Shown: positions 18,558 to 25,280 of the stretch, piece after piece | Layout of the letters: the number at the start of each line of letters is the position of its first letter | How positions within the stretch are numbered: the first letter of the stretch is position 1 | Origin: Candidatus Dependentiae bacterium | GTDB taxonomy: Bacteria > Babelota > Babeliae > Babelales > UBA12411 | Length of the DNA: 64,000 nucleotides | Direction: 5' to 3' | Assembly (NCBI GenBank): GCA_003511165.1 | Contig: DOJW01000009.1 | Location: 45,253 to 109,252 of the forward strand | Program-made: the position numbers and the translations under genes | Notes under the pieces: generated by a model | The model's input: only the letters and a program-made list of their open reading frames with translations | What the model was told of the DNA's origin: nothing | The model's database searches: none

Positions 18558-18581
18558 AAGGGCGAATTTAAATTCGCCCTT
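18558..18581 (-). terminator. Terminator of the Skp1-like/propeller gene
   Basis: Perfect 24-bp palindrome AAGGGCGAATTT/AAATTCGCCCTT followed on the reverse strand by TTCTTTTT. It lies 24 bp beyond the stop of the 605-aa gene. Its flank is repeated at 16400-16478. Confidence 0.85.
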
Positions 18582-18604
18582 ATAAATTATGTAAGAATGT
18601 GGAT

Positions 18605-20422
18605 TTATCTTTTTTTAGATTTGCTCCACAAGTAATATCCTGCTAATCCTAATCCTAGTGTTCCTCCTATTAAAATGGGTACTTTGTGGGCATCTAAGAA
18701 ATTTGTGATTCTATAGGTTAGAGTGGGAATAACAAAACCATTTTTAACAAGTACATCTTTTGTTTCTACAGTTAAAGAGTTAAAAATTCTTTGAATTTCT
18801 GGATTTGAATCTAAATTTACAGGTTCTTGTATACAGGCCTTAATAAACAGTGCTTGTTCTAATGTGAAATTGTGAGTTGGAATGATATTAGTGAATATGC
18901 TCCAAGTATCGTCATATAATTCTGCGATTATTATCTCACTGCCAATTTCGATGTGCTGAATGCTATGACCAGCTACTTGTAAAATTTGTGGATGCTTTGT
19001 TAATGTTCCGTCCTCGTTAATTTTCCAAACACGCCAAGTACGATCAACTAGTTTTACTGCAAGTACTCCATGGTTAAGTGCTATATTTAGAAAATCTACT
19101 TGTAGTACACTTTGAGGATATTTAGATAAAGTTCCATCCTCATTAACTTTCCAAACCCCCAAAGCATCAATGTCTATTTCTGCAACAATTATTCCATTGT
19201 TAATTTCTAAATCGTAAATGTCACGATTTAAAATTTGAGGGCGAGATAAGGTTCTATCTTTGTTAACATTCCAAACACTCCAAGTTAGATCATCTATTTT
19301 TGCAGCAATTATTCCATTGTTAATTTTTATATCTAAAATATTGTGACCATCTACTTGTAAGATTTGAGGAGCTGATAATGTACCATCGGGATTGACTATC
19401 CAAAATCTGTAAGTATTATCTTCTAATTTTGCAATAATTATTTCGTGGTCTATGAAAGTTTTATTGATGGTATGATTAGGGACAGCAACTCTTAATTGTT
19501 GCAATGTATTGTCGGGTTTAATTATAAAAAAGCTATCATTGTTATCATCATCCAATCTAACGGAAATTATTCTATTGCCATTAGTTGCCCTTGCATAATT
19601 GATTCTATGACCGGCTATTTGTAAGGTTTGTGGATCTGATAAAGTGCCATCAGGGCTAACTGTCCAAAATCTGTAAGCATTATAACCTAATGAAGCAACA
19701 ATTGTTCCATTTCGAACCATGATTCTGAACATTTCATGACCATATATTTCTATTGGTTGCAATGTATTGTTAGAATTGATTTTCCAAGCTTTATATGTGT
19801 GATCGCTAAACGAAAGAATAATTATATTGTTGTCAATTTTTGCATCTAGAATTGCACGTTTTCCTAATTTTAATTCTGAAAATAAATAAATTTGTGATTT
19901 AATTCTATTGGCAAGTTGTTTACGCAATTCGAATGGTAAGAAATTTGTTTTGGGATTGAATTCTTCTTTTTCAGAAAAATATTGTGGATTTTGCTGAAAC
20001 ATCCCAATTAATTCTGGGGAGTTACTTAGTTGGTCAATTGTTTCATTAAATATTTCAGGAATATTTAAAAAATTAACAGCAAGCAAAAGTTGTCTTTGTT
20101 GTTCTAAATTATAGCTTTTTATTTTGGTTATTAATTGTTCATGTTTTTCAGATTCGGATAGAACAAAATTAGAAATTATATCCCAACATGGCATTAATAA
20201 ATTCATTTGCTCGGATTTTATATTTGTAAGTGATATTGGATCTTGTTGGGGATCCGAAATTTCAATCATATTTTTTATTACGCCGGATTGTTTAGCTTTA
20301 TTTTCATCCATTTCAAATTCAACACCATCAGATGTTTTAAATTTAATAGTGACAGCATTCATCGAACTTGTAATTAAAAGTCCAAGCAAGGCGAATTTAA
20401 CGATTTTTAATATCTTTTTCAT
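18605..20422 (-). CDS. Exported Skp1-like / WD40-like beta-propeller protein with C-terminal membrane anchor
   Basis: A 605-aa protein of eukaryotic character. Residues 1-23: signal peptide ending SSMNA. Residues 24-85: a POZ fold very like the start of eukaryotic Skp1 (IKFKTSDGVEFEMDENKAKQ, then VIKNMIE, then DPISLTNI). Residues about 108-130: QQRQLLLAVNFLNIPEIFN, like the Skp1 dimerisation helices. Residues 162-174: LPFELRKQLANRI, reminiscent of an F-box start. Residues about 185-510: seven or eight WD40-like repeats ending W-x-V-N-x-D-G-T-L-S-x-P-Q. Residues about 580-600: one membrane helix followed by KSKKR. A host-ubiquitin-system effector is an attractive inference, not shown. Start supported by AAGG upstream of the ATG. 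Paralogue of the neighbouring IS-split gene. Confidence 0.75.
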   Translation of the reverse strand: MKKILKIVKFALLGLLITSSMNAVTIKFKTSDGVEFEMDENKAKQSGVIKNMIEISDPQQDPISLTNIKSEQMNLLMPCWDIISNFVLSESEKHEQLITKIKSYNLEQQRQLLLAVNFLNIPEIFNETIDQLSNSPELIGMFQQNPQYFSEKEEFNPKTNFLPFELRKQLANRIKSQIYLFSELKLGKRAILDAKIDNNIIILSFSDHTYKAWKINSNNTLQPIEIYGHEMFRIMVRNGTIVASLGYNAYRFWTVSPDGTLSDPQTLQIAGHRINYARATNGNRIISVRLDDDNNDSFFIIKPDNTLQQLRVAVPNHTINKTFIDHEIIIAKLEDNTYRFWIVNPDGTLSAPQILQVDGHNILDIKINNGIIAAKIDDLTWSVWNVNKDRTLSRPQILNRDIYDLEINNGIIVAEIDIDALGVWKVNEDGTLSKYPQSVLQVDFLNIALNHGVLAVKLVDRTWRVWKINEDGTLTKHPQILQVAGHSIQHIEIGSEIIIAELYDDTWSIFTNIIPTHNFTLEQALFIKACIQEPVNLDSNPEIQRIFNSLTVETKDVLVKNGFVIPTLTYRITNFLDAHKVPILIGGTLGLGLAGYYLWSKSKKR

Positions 20423-20597
20423 AAATAACCTTCATTTTATATTCACTATCTGTATTCATATAAAAATAAATTTAATCGAATAGTTAATAAAGACAACTGG
20501 TGGAGGGGTAAAAGTGTAAAAATGAGCTTTTTTATTGAATTTTATGTTTGTACATAGTATTTAGCGAAAAATTGAAGATTTTGAAGTTTTAGAGTAA

Positions 20598-20870
20598 TTA
20601 TTTTGAGAAAAATCGATTTTTTATTTTCAAGAAAATTGCGGTAATTGGGTTACAGCTCAAAACTCGCAAGGTAATAAGCGGAATAGAAATTAATAAAGAT
20701 TTGTTTTGGAGCATAAATTTGGCATAATCGCTGCAGCTTACGGGATAAATGCAGACCATTCCAACATTGCCCAAAAGTGGCCTTATTGAATCGATACAAA
20801 ATATCAGAATGTTAGAAATGATTAAATGAACTTTATTTGAGATGTTCAACAAGGAACTTTTTGATTTCAT
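20598..20870 (-). CDS. yidD: YidD, membrane protein insertion efficiency factor
   Basis: Small protein that assists membrane protein insertion with YidC. The 90-aa frame carries the YidD pattern in the right order: IRPLLG, then CIYPVSCSDYAKFML, then PLITLRVLSCNPI, matching the family's SPLLG, C-x-x-PxCSxYA and RxxRCNP motifs. It follows rnpA with an overlap of 38 bp, the canonical rpmH-rnpA-yidD order. The N-terminus is divergent, so the ATG at 20870 is uncertain; a downstream TTG is possible. No yidC follows; instead the Skp1-like/propeller gene does. Confidence 0.8.
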   Translation of the reverse strand: MKSKSSLLNISNKVHLIISNILIFCIDSIRPLLGNVGMVCIYPVSCSDYAKFMLQNKSLLISIPLITLRVLSCNPITAIFLKIKNRFFSK

Positions 20871-21168
20871 CGAAGGTTAGCTTTTTTGCTTGAGAGTTTA
20901 GGATAATGATTGAAACTTTGGGTTTGAGATAAAGTTTTTCTTCGTAATATATTGATCGGATTTGTCTTCGAAGTAGGTTGCGCTCGACTGCGTTTCCAAC
21001 TTTTCCTGAGATGATTACCAGAATTTTGCCGCCGGGAATATTTTGAAGATTGTCACTTATTAAAAGTTTTAATCCGGGAGTGTAAAAACTTTCCCGGATT
21101 AATTCGAAAGCTTGAGAAATTTCTTTTTTGTGAAAAGAAAATAATTGATTAAATTTTAGACTGCTAAT
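20833..21168 (-). CDS. rnpA: Ribonuclease P protein component, non-canonical start
   Basis: Protein subunit of RNase P, which trims tRNA 5' leaders. The reverse-strand frame reads a typical Rnp[19 protein letters not shown], then [21 protein letters not shown] (the RNR signature) and a C-terminal helix, ending LVEHLK. There is no ATG, GTG or TTG in frame between the upstream in-frame stop and the conserved core. The only plausible initiator is ATT at 21168-21166, inside the 3' end of rpmH and 9 bp after AAGG. This gives 111 aa, normal length. Translational coupling to rpmH is likely. Start uncertain; identity sure. Confidence 0.9.
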   Translation of the reverse strand: MSSLKFNQLFSFHKKEISQAFELIRESFYTPGLKLLISDNLQNIPGGKILVIISGKVGNAVERNLLRRQIRSIYYEEKLYLKPKVSIIILNSQAKKLTFDEIKKFLVEHLK

Positions 21169-21290
21169 CGCTTTCTACCTTTAGCTCTTCTTTTGTTAAT
21201 TATTTTACGGCCGTCTTTGGTAGCCATTCTTTTTCTAAAGCCGTGTTTTCTTTTACGTTTGATTCTACTTGGTTGGTAAGTTATTGACAT
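21156..21290 (-). CDS. rpmH: 50S ribosomal protein L34
   Basis: 44-aa, strongly basic ribosomal protein. The sequence contains [19 protein letters not shown] and ends KGRKRLAV, the standard L34 pattern. It overlaps the downstream rnpA frame by 13 bp. A ribosome-binding site (GAGGTTAC) precedes the ATG on the reverse strand. In many bacteria this gene lies near the replication origin with dnaA; no dnaA is in the window. Confidence 0.95.
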   Translation of the reverse strand: MSITYQPSRIKRKRKHGFRKRMATKDGRKIINKRRAKGRKRLAV

Positions 21291-21348
21291 TGTAACCTCT
21301 AAATTACGTAATTTATGAAATAAAAATTTTTATATTTTAAGTCGTATT

Positions 21349-21933
21349 TTAGCGCATAAAATTTACAAAAGCAATCTGGTTTTTTAACAGTTTTCTTTTT
21401 AATGCTACTAGTGAATTGTAGGTAATTACTAATCCCAATACTATTAAGGCTCTTTCAAGTGCGACTACAGGGATCAAATGGAGCCAGTAAGCGCTAATTG
21501 TAGGTAGGCTATAAAGCCAGAAAATACTACCTGCTGCATGTGCTACAAAAGTACTGCTTAAAGATGTTAAAAGGGTGGATTTTTTGCCTACAAAATAAAG
21601 TACGATAGGAATAAACCAGTAAAAAGAGTATGGAATTGCATTTTGACCAACCGGGTGAATAGCAAATAAAATTATAGCGACAAGTGGAAGAGCAACTCTA
21701 AGTGAAAAATCGATTGTTTTTTGATACTTTAAGTTGGTAAAAATAGAGTATCTAAAAGTTATAGCTGCAAGTAGTGATGGGATTCCAAAGGTAATAAAAT
21801 ACAGAGGAATTTGGCCGCCTTTTGCTAAAAATAAGCATAAAATAAGTGCTAGTTTTATAGTTATAAGCCTTTTGATGTTAAAAAAAGCTCCAAGTGCTGG
21901 AAATAAAATTGAAACTAAAATCATTAAGTTCAT
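21349..21933 (-). CDS. Multi-spanning membrane protein, function unknown
   Basis: A 194-aa protein with about six hydrophobic segments spread over its whole length and few charged residues, so an inner-membrane protein. Conserved-looking polar spots include HPVGQNA and FVAHAAGS. Size and topology resemble small substrate-binding (S) components of ECF transporters or small membrane enzymes, but I see no signature that decides. AAGGAAC precedes the ATG. It follows thyX on the same strand after 16 bp. Confidence 0.6.
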   Translation of the reverse strand: MNLMILVSILFPALGAFFNIKRLITIKLALILCLFLAKGGQIPLYFITFGIPSLLAAITFRYSIFTNLKYQKTIDFSLRVALPLVAIILFAIHPVGQNAIPYSFYWFIPIVLYFVGKKSTLLTSLSSTFVAHAAGSIFWLYSLPTISAYWLHLIPVVALERALIVLGLVITYNSLVALKRKLLKNQIAFVNFMR

Positions 21934-21949
21934 AATTGTTCCTTTTTGT

Positions 21950-22636
21950 TTAAATTTGGTTATTTATTTTTAATTCTTCGTACAAAGCTAAACTTACTGG
22001 AAAATGTGGTTTGGCAAGATCTAGCATAGATTGAGAGTATTGTTGAATTTCCCATTGAGCATGTTTATCTAGTCGCAAGCTCAAAAAATGCATGAGCGAT
22101 ACCAAATTGCATGTAAAAATGAATTCTGTGTAAGTGCAAAGTGGCAAAACGCAACGCGCAAGTTCGCGGGCAACTCCGTTTTCAAGTAGTTCTTTATAAG
22201 TGTTTGCGCTTGATTCTATAGTTTTTTTGTATTGTGCAAGCAGCTCTTTTTCATTTTTTAATTCTGCAGCATTAGAGCCTTGTTTATTCACAGCATCGGG
22301 AGTGCGCAGCTTCTGTGGAACGTAAAAATCTAGAGGGCTAACCGAATATCTTCCGCTAATTTCGTTATAGCTTACACCGACTCTATGGCGCATCCACTGT
22401 CGAACTACAAAAAGAGGCGCTTTTATTTTAAAACTGATTTGGTTGTGTTCGAACGGACTTGTATGTTTGTTTACAAGTAGATATTTGATAAGTTTTTCAT
22501 CTCGGTCTGTTATTGTTTCGCTTTGATGGCCATAGCAAACTCTTGCTGCATTGACTATATCAAGGTCGTTACCGCTGATTCTCACTAATTCGACAAGACT
22601 TAAATTATCTTTTAGTGGATCTAATTTTTTATGCAT
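21950..22636 (-). CDS. thyX: Flavin-dependent thymidylate synthase ThyX
   Basis: Makes dTMP from dUMP using methylene-tetrahydrofolate, FAD and NAD(P)H. The 228-aa protein contains the ThyX motif RHRVGVSYNEISGRYS starting at residue 83 (general pattern RHRxxSxxxxSxR). Further family marks are SPFEHNQISF and the C-terminal WEIQQYSQSM. It lies 12 bp downstream of dcd on the same strand, so the two form a dCTP-to-dTMP module. Confidence 0.96.
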   Translation of the reverse strand: MHKKLDPLKDNLSLVELVRISGNDLDIVNAARVCYGHQSETITDRDEKLIKYLLVNKHTSPFEHNQISFKIKAPLFVVRQWMRHRVGVSYNEISGRYSVSPLDFYVPQKLRTPDAVNKQGSNAAELKNEKELLAQYKKTIESSANTYKELLENGVARELARCVLPLCTYTEFIFTCNLVSLMHFLSLRLDKHAQWEIQQYSQSMLDLAKPHFPVSLALYEELKINNQI

Positions 22637-22648
22637 AAAAATCCTTTT

Positions 22649-23224
22649 TTACACGCAAGGAAGAGTTACACCTGTTTGCTTCATATATTTGCCTTTTCTG
22701 TCGGCATAGGAAACTTCACACTCTTGAGTTGCTTCAAAAAATATTACTTGAGCGATTCCTTCGTTTGCATAAATTTTGGCTGGGAGGGGGGTTGTATTTG
22801 AAATTTCTATTGTTACATGTCCTTCCCATTCAGGTTCAAAAGGGGTTACGTTTACGATGATTCCGCATCTTGCATATGTTGATTTACCAAGGCAGATGGT
22901 TAAAACGTTACGTGGAATTTTAAAGTATTCAATGCTTCTTGCAAGCGCAAAAGAGTTTGGAGGTACGACGCAGACATCTTTTTTGATATCGATAAAAGAC
23001 TCAGGAGTAAAACATTTAGGATCTACGATAGAGTTAAAAACATTGGTAAAAACTTTGAATTCATCTGCTACGCGAATATCATATCCATAACTTGAAAGTC
23101 CAAAGCTGACAATTTTATTTTGTCCTTGTGTTTCTGATTGTCTTACTTGGCGGTCTTGAAATGGATGGATCATGCCGTGCTGTAGAGCCATTTGGCGAAT
23201 CCATGAATCAGGTTTAATGCTCAT
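22649..23224 (-). CDS. dcd: dCTP deaminase
   Basis: Deaminates dCTP to dUTP, supplying precursor for dTMP. 191 aa, normal length. Recognisable are [13 protein letters not shown] near residue 45, the active-site region [10 protein letters not shown] with the arginine, and [19 protein letters not shown] with the catalytic glutamate (E of EGHVTIE). Paired with thyX downstream. Whether it also hydrolyses dUTP (bifunctional type) cannot be decided by eye. A ribosome-binding site (AAGGAAA) precedes the ATG. Confidence 0.93.
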   Translation of the reverse strand: MSIKPDSWIRQMALQHGMIHPFQDRQVRQSETQGQNKIVSFGLSSYGYDIRVADEFKVFTNVFNSIVDPKCFTPESFIDIKKDVCVVPPNSFALARSIEYFKIPRNVLTICLGKSTYARCGIIVNVTPFEPEWEGHVTIEISNTTPLPAKIYANEGIAQVIFFEATQECEVSYADRKGKYMKQTGVTLPCV

Positions 23225-23545
23225 TAAATTTCCTTATTTTTTTAATTTAAAAAATATCCAGATAATTTTAACATTTTAAATCTGAATTAATATTTTTTTA
23301 TCATTTTTATTATCTAAAAGTTAAAAAATATTGAATTTACTTATAAAACTGCGAAAATTAGTAAAAAACACCCTTGACATTCTATTTGAAATATATAAGA
23401 TAGGTTATATGTATAAAAAATTATCATCTGAAAATTGCAAATTTGCAATTTTTATCAAATTTATTGTAAAAAATCATCAAAATATGCGAAATTATAAATT
23501 CAAGACAATTAAGCTTGAACAGTTTTTTAGGGGGAGTAATAAAAT
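23225..23545. other. Divergent intergenic region between dcd and the HAD hydrolase gene
   Basis: 321 bp, very AT-rich. It must hold the promoters for the reverse dcd-thyX unit and the forward HAD gene. A candidate forward promoter is described separately. A 72-codon TTG-started frame at 23331-23549 runs through it, but has no ribosome-binding site and the composition of non-coding DNA, so I do not annotate it. Confidence 0.5.
23374..23401 (+). promoter_or_regulatory. Candidate sigma-70-type promoter upstream of the HAD gene
   Basis: Consensus -35 box TTGACA at 23374-23379. A weaker -10 candidate TAAGAT lies at 23396-23401 with a 16-bp spacer, inside ATATATAAGATAGG. It would give a leader of about 140 nt before the ATG at 23546. 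Confidence 0.4.
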
Positions 23546-24253
23546 ATGAAATTTAAAAATCAAATAAAAGCTATTATTTTCGACATGGATGGAACCATTT
23601 TGGATTCTGAACATGTTTGGGGTGAAGCTATAAAATCAGTTCTTACAAATCATAATGTTATTTTAAACCCTCATCATGAAGAAGTTGTTTTCAAAAAAAT
23701 GTCCGGCACTAGCTTAGAGGCATGTTTTAAACAACTTAAAGAAATGTTTAATTTGTCAAAAAGTCATATTGAACTTATGGAGGAATGTAAAAAACATTCA
23801 GCTTCAGAGTTTGCTAAAGGTGTAAATTTCATTCAAGGTTTTACATCTTTTCATATGCAGCTTCAGTCTTATAATATCCCATCTTGTATAGCAACCAATT
23901 GCGATCCTGACACCTTTGTAAAAATTGAACAAAGAATGAAATTATCCAATTTTTTTGGTAATAAGATGTTTAATATATCACATGTAAAAAACCCAAAACC
24001 ATCTCCAGAACTTTTCTTATACTCAGCGGAACAATTAAATGTTAAGCCGCATGAATGTGTGGTTTTTGAAGATTCACTTTTTGGGTTTAAAGCTGCAAAA
24101 GAAGCTGGCATGAAATGCATAGGTATTAAAAATGATAAAAATACAGAACTTTTACATCATGTCGACCATGCGATTGATAACTATGATTTCGCAAAAGAAA
24201 TATTAAATAAGATAGCTATGGATATTTTGGAAAATTCTAAAAAAATTAAATAA
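23546..24253 (+). CDS. HAD-superfamily sugar-phosphatase-like hydrolase
   Basis: A 235-aa haloacid dehalogenase-type phosphatase of the beta-phosphoglucomutase/phosphoglycolate phosphatase group. Motif I is DMDGTILDSE near residue 14; motif II is SCIATN; motif III and IV are in KPSPELF and VFEDSLFGFKAA. The helical cap lies between motifs I and II. The substrate is not predictable from motifs. AGGGGGAG precedes the ATG. No operon partner; a structured intergenic region and terminator follow. Confidence 0.88.
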   Translation: MKFKNQIKAIIFDMDGTILDSEHVWGEAIKSVLTNHNVILNPHHEEVVFKKMSGTSLEACFKQLKEMFNLSKSHIELMEECKKHSASEFAKGVNFIQGFTSFHMQLQSYNIPSCIATNCDPDTFVKIEQRMKLSNFFGNKMFNISHVKNPKPSPELFLYSAEQLNVKPHECVVFEDSLFGFKAAKEAGMKCIGIKNDKNTELLHHVDHAIDNYDFAKEILNKIAMDILENSKKIK

Positions 24254-24261
24254 TTATCTAA

Positions 24262-24395
24262 ATTGAGCTCGCAGGTTGCGATACATTTTTGTTAAAACAA
24301 AAACACTCTCCGCGGGCAGATCAAAACTAAATTACCGTCCCTAGTGGTTTTTTAAAAAATATAATTTTTGAGTTAATTGTATCGAGGGACAAGTT
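24262..24395 (+). ncRNA. Candidate structured RNA or leader (unassigned)
   Basis: Within AT-rich spacer there are GC-rich paired segments. An outer stem GCTCGC (24267-24272) with GCGGGC (24312-24317) encloses the hairpin TTTTTG (24286-24291)/CAAAAA (24298-24303). Then a second stem GTCCCT (24337-24342) pairs with AGGGAC (24385-24390), and a strong terminator follows at 24404. It matches no RNA class I know (not tmRNA, SRP RNA or a riboswitch I recognise). It could be a small RNA or the leader of the deacetylase gene. Confidence 0.35.
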
Positions 24396-24403
24396 TTTAA
24401 ATT

Positions 24404-24458
24404 ATTGCGTTAACTATTTTCAATTTTTAAATTGAAGTAGTTGGCGCAATTTTTTTTT
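24404..24458 (+). terminator. Rho-independent terminator
   Basis: Long hairpin with arms ATTGCGTTAACTA (24404-24416) and TAGTTGGCGCAAT (24438-24450), allowing two G-U pairs, with an inner TTTTCAATTT/AAATTGAA extension, then eight or nine T. It ends just upstream of the polysaccharide deacetylase ribosome-binding site, so it may also act as an attenuator for that gene. Confidence 0.8.
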
Positions 24459-24470
24459 AAAGGAGTTTAG

Positions 24471-25229
24471 ATGAAAATTAGATTGTTTGTCTTAATTATA
24501 ATGTTCTATAGTACAAATTTAGCGTGTCTAAATAAAACGGTTTTAGAGCAGCTTGCGATAAAGAAACCAACTGAGTGGTCTGAAACCGTTAAAGGTGTAA
24601 AGAAATTTTTGAATACTAACAAAAAAGTTGTAGCTTTAACTTTGGATGCATGTGGTTCTGCAGGCGATAGCTTAGATAATCGAATTGTTGATTTTTTAAT
24701 TAGCAAAAAAATACCTGTTACATTTTTTATTACGACTAAATGGATTTTAAAACACCCTGAGCATTTTAAACGATTACAGCAATATCCATTTTTCGATTTT
24801 CAAAATCACGGCTCACTCCATAGACCTTGCTCAATAAATGGAAATTCCGTGTACGGTATAAAAGGTACTGAAAATATAGAAGAAATAATTGAAGAAGTAG
24901 AAGATTCGGCCGTTATGCTTGAGAAATTAATTGGTCATAAACCTAAATTTTATCGATCAGGAACTGCGTTTTATGATGATGTTGCTGTTGAAGTTGTGAA
25001 TGAATTAGGGTATGAAGTTGTAGGTTTTGATGTTCTTGGTGATAGGGGGGCAACTTTTTCAAAACAAGAAGTAATTGCTGCATTTTCTACCGCTAAAGTA
25101 GGTTCTATAATAATTGCCCACGCAAACCGTCCGGAAAGAGATTCTGGGGAAGGTATTCCTGAAGCGATTGAGAATTTAATAAATTCGGGCTTTAGTTTTG
25201 TTAAGCTTAGCGATTATGAATTATGCTAA
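24471..25229 (+). CDS. Exported polysaccharide deacetylase (CE4 family)
   Basis: Removes acetyl groups from peptidoglycan or another amino-sugar polymer outside the inner membrane. Signal peptide at residues 1-18. The NodB-type motif 1 is LTLDACG with Asp59. The metal-binding histidines are His113 and His117 in NHGSLHRP. Motif 3 is YRSGTAFYDD, and the C-terminal motif includes SIIIAHANRP. The LDACG variant of motif 1 occurs in a known subgroup of the family. 252 aa. Neighbour of a GH3 glycosidase 51 bp downstream, suggesting joint action on the cell wall. Confidence 0.88.
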   Translation: MKIRLFVLIIMFYSTNLACLNKTVLEQLAIKKPTEWSETVKGVKKFLNTNKKVVALTLDACGSAGDSLDNRIVDFLISKKIPVTFFITTKWILKHPEHFKRLQQYPFFDFQNHGSLHRPCSINGNSVYGIKGTENIEEIIEEVEDSAVMLEKLIGHKPKFYRSGTAFYDDVAVEVVNELGYEVVGFDVLGDRGATFSKQEVIAAFSTAKVGSIIIAHANRPERDSGEGIPEAIENLINSGFSFVKLSDYELC

Positions 25230-25280
25230 ATAAATGGTTTATAGAATTCTTGTGGTATTTTTTTATTTAAGGAATTTTAG

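Noticed and set aside
19000..20000. Regularly spaced similar DNA segments inside the propeller genes that could be taken for a repeat array
   Set aside because: They encode the roughly 45-residue propeller repeats, vary at DNA level and have no spacer structure; not CRISPR. No CRISPR array seen anywhere in the window.
23331..23549. 72-codon TTG-started forward frame before the HAD gene
   Set aside because: No ribosome-binding site, overlaps the promoter-like elements and the next gene's start, composition like the surrounding AT-rich spacer.
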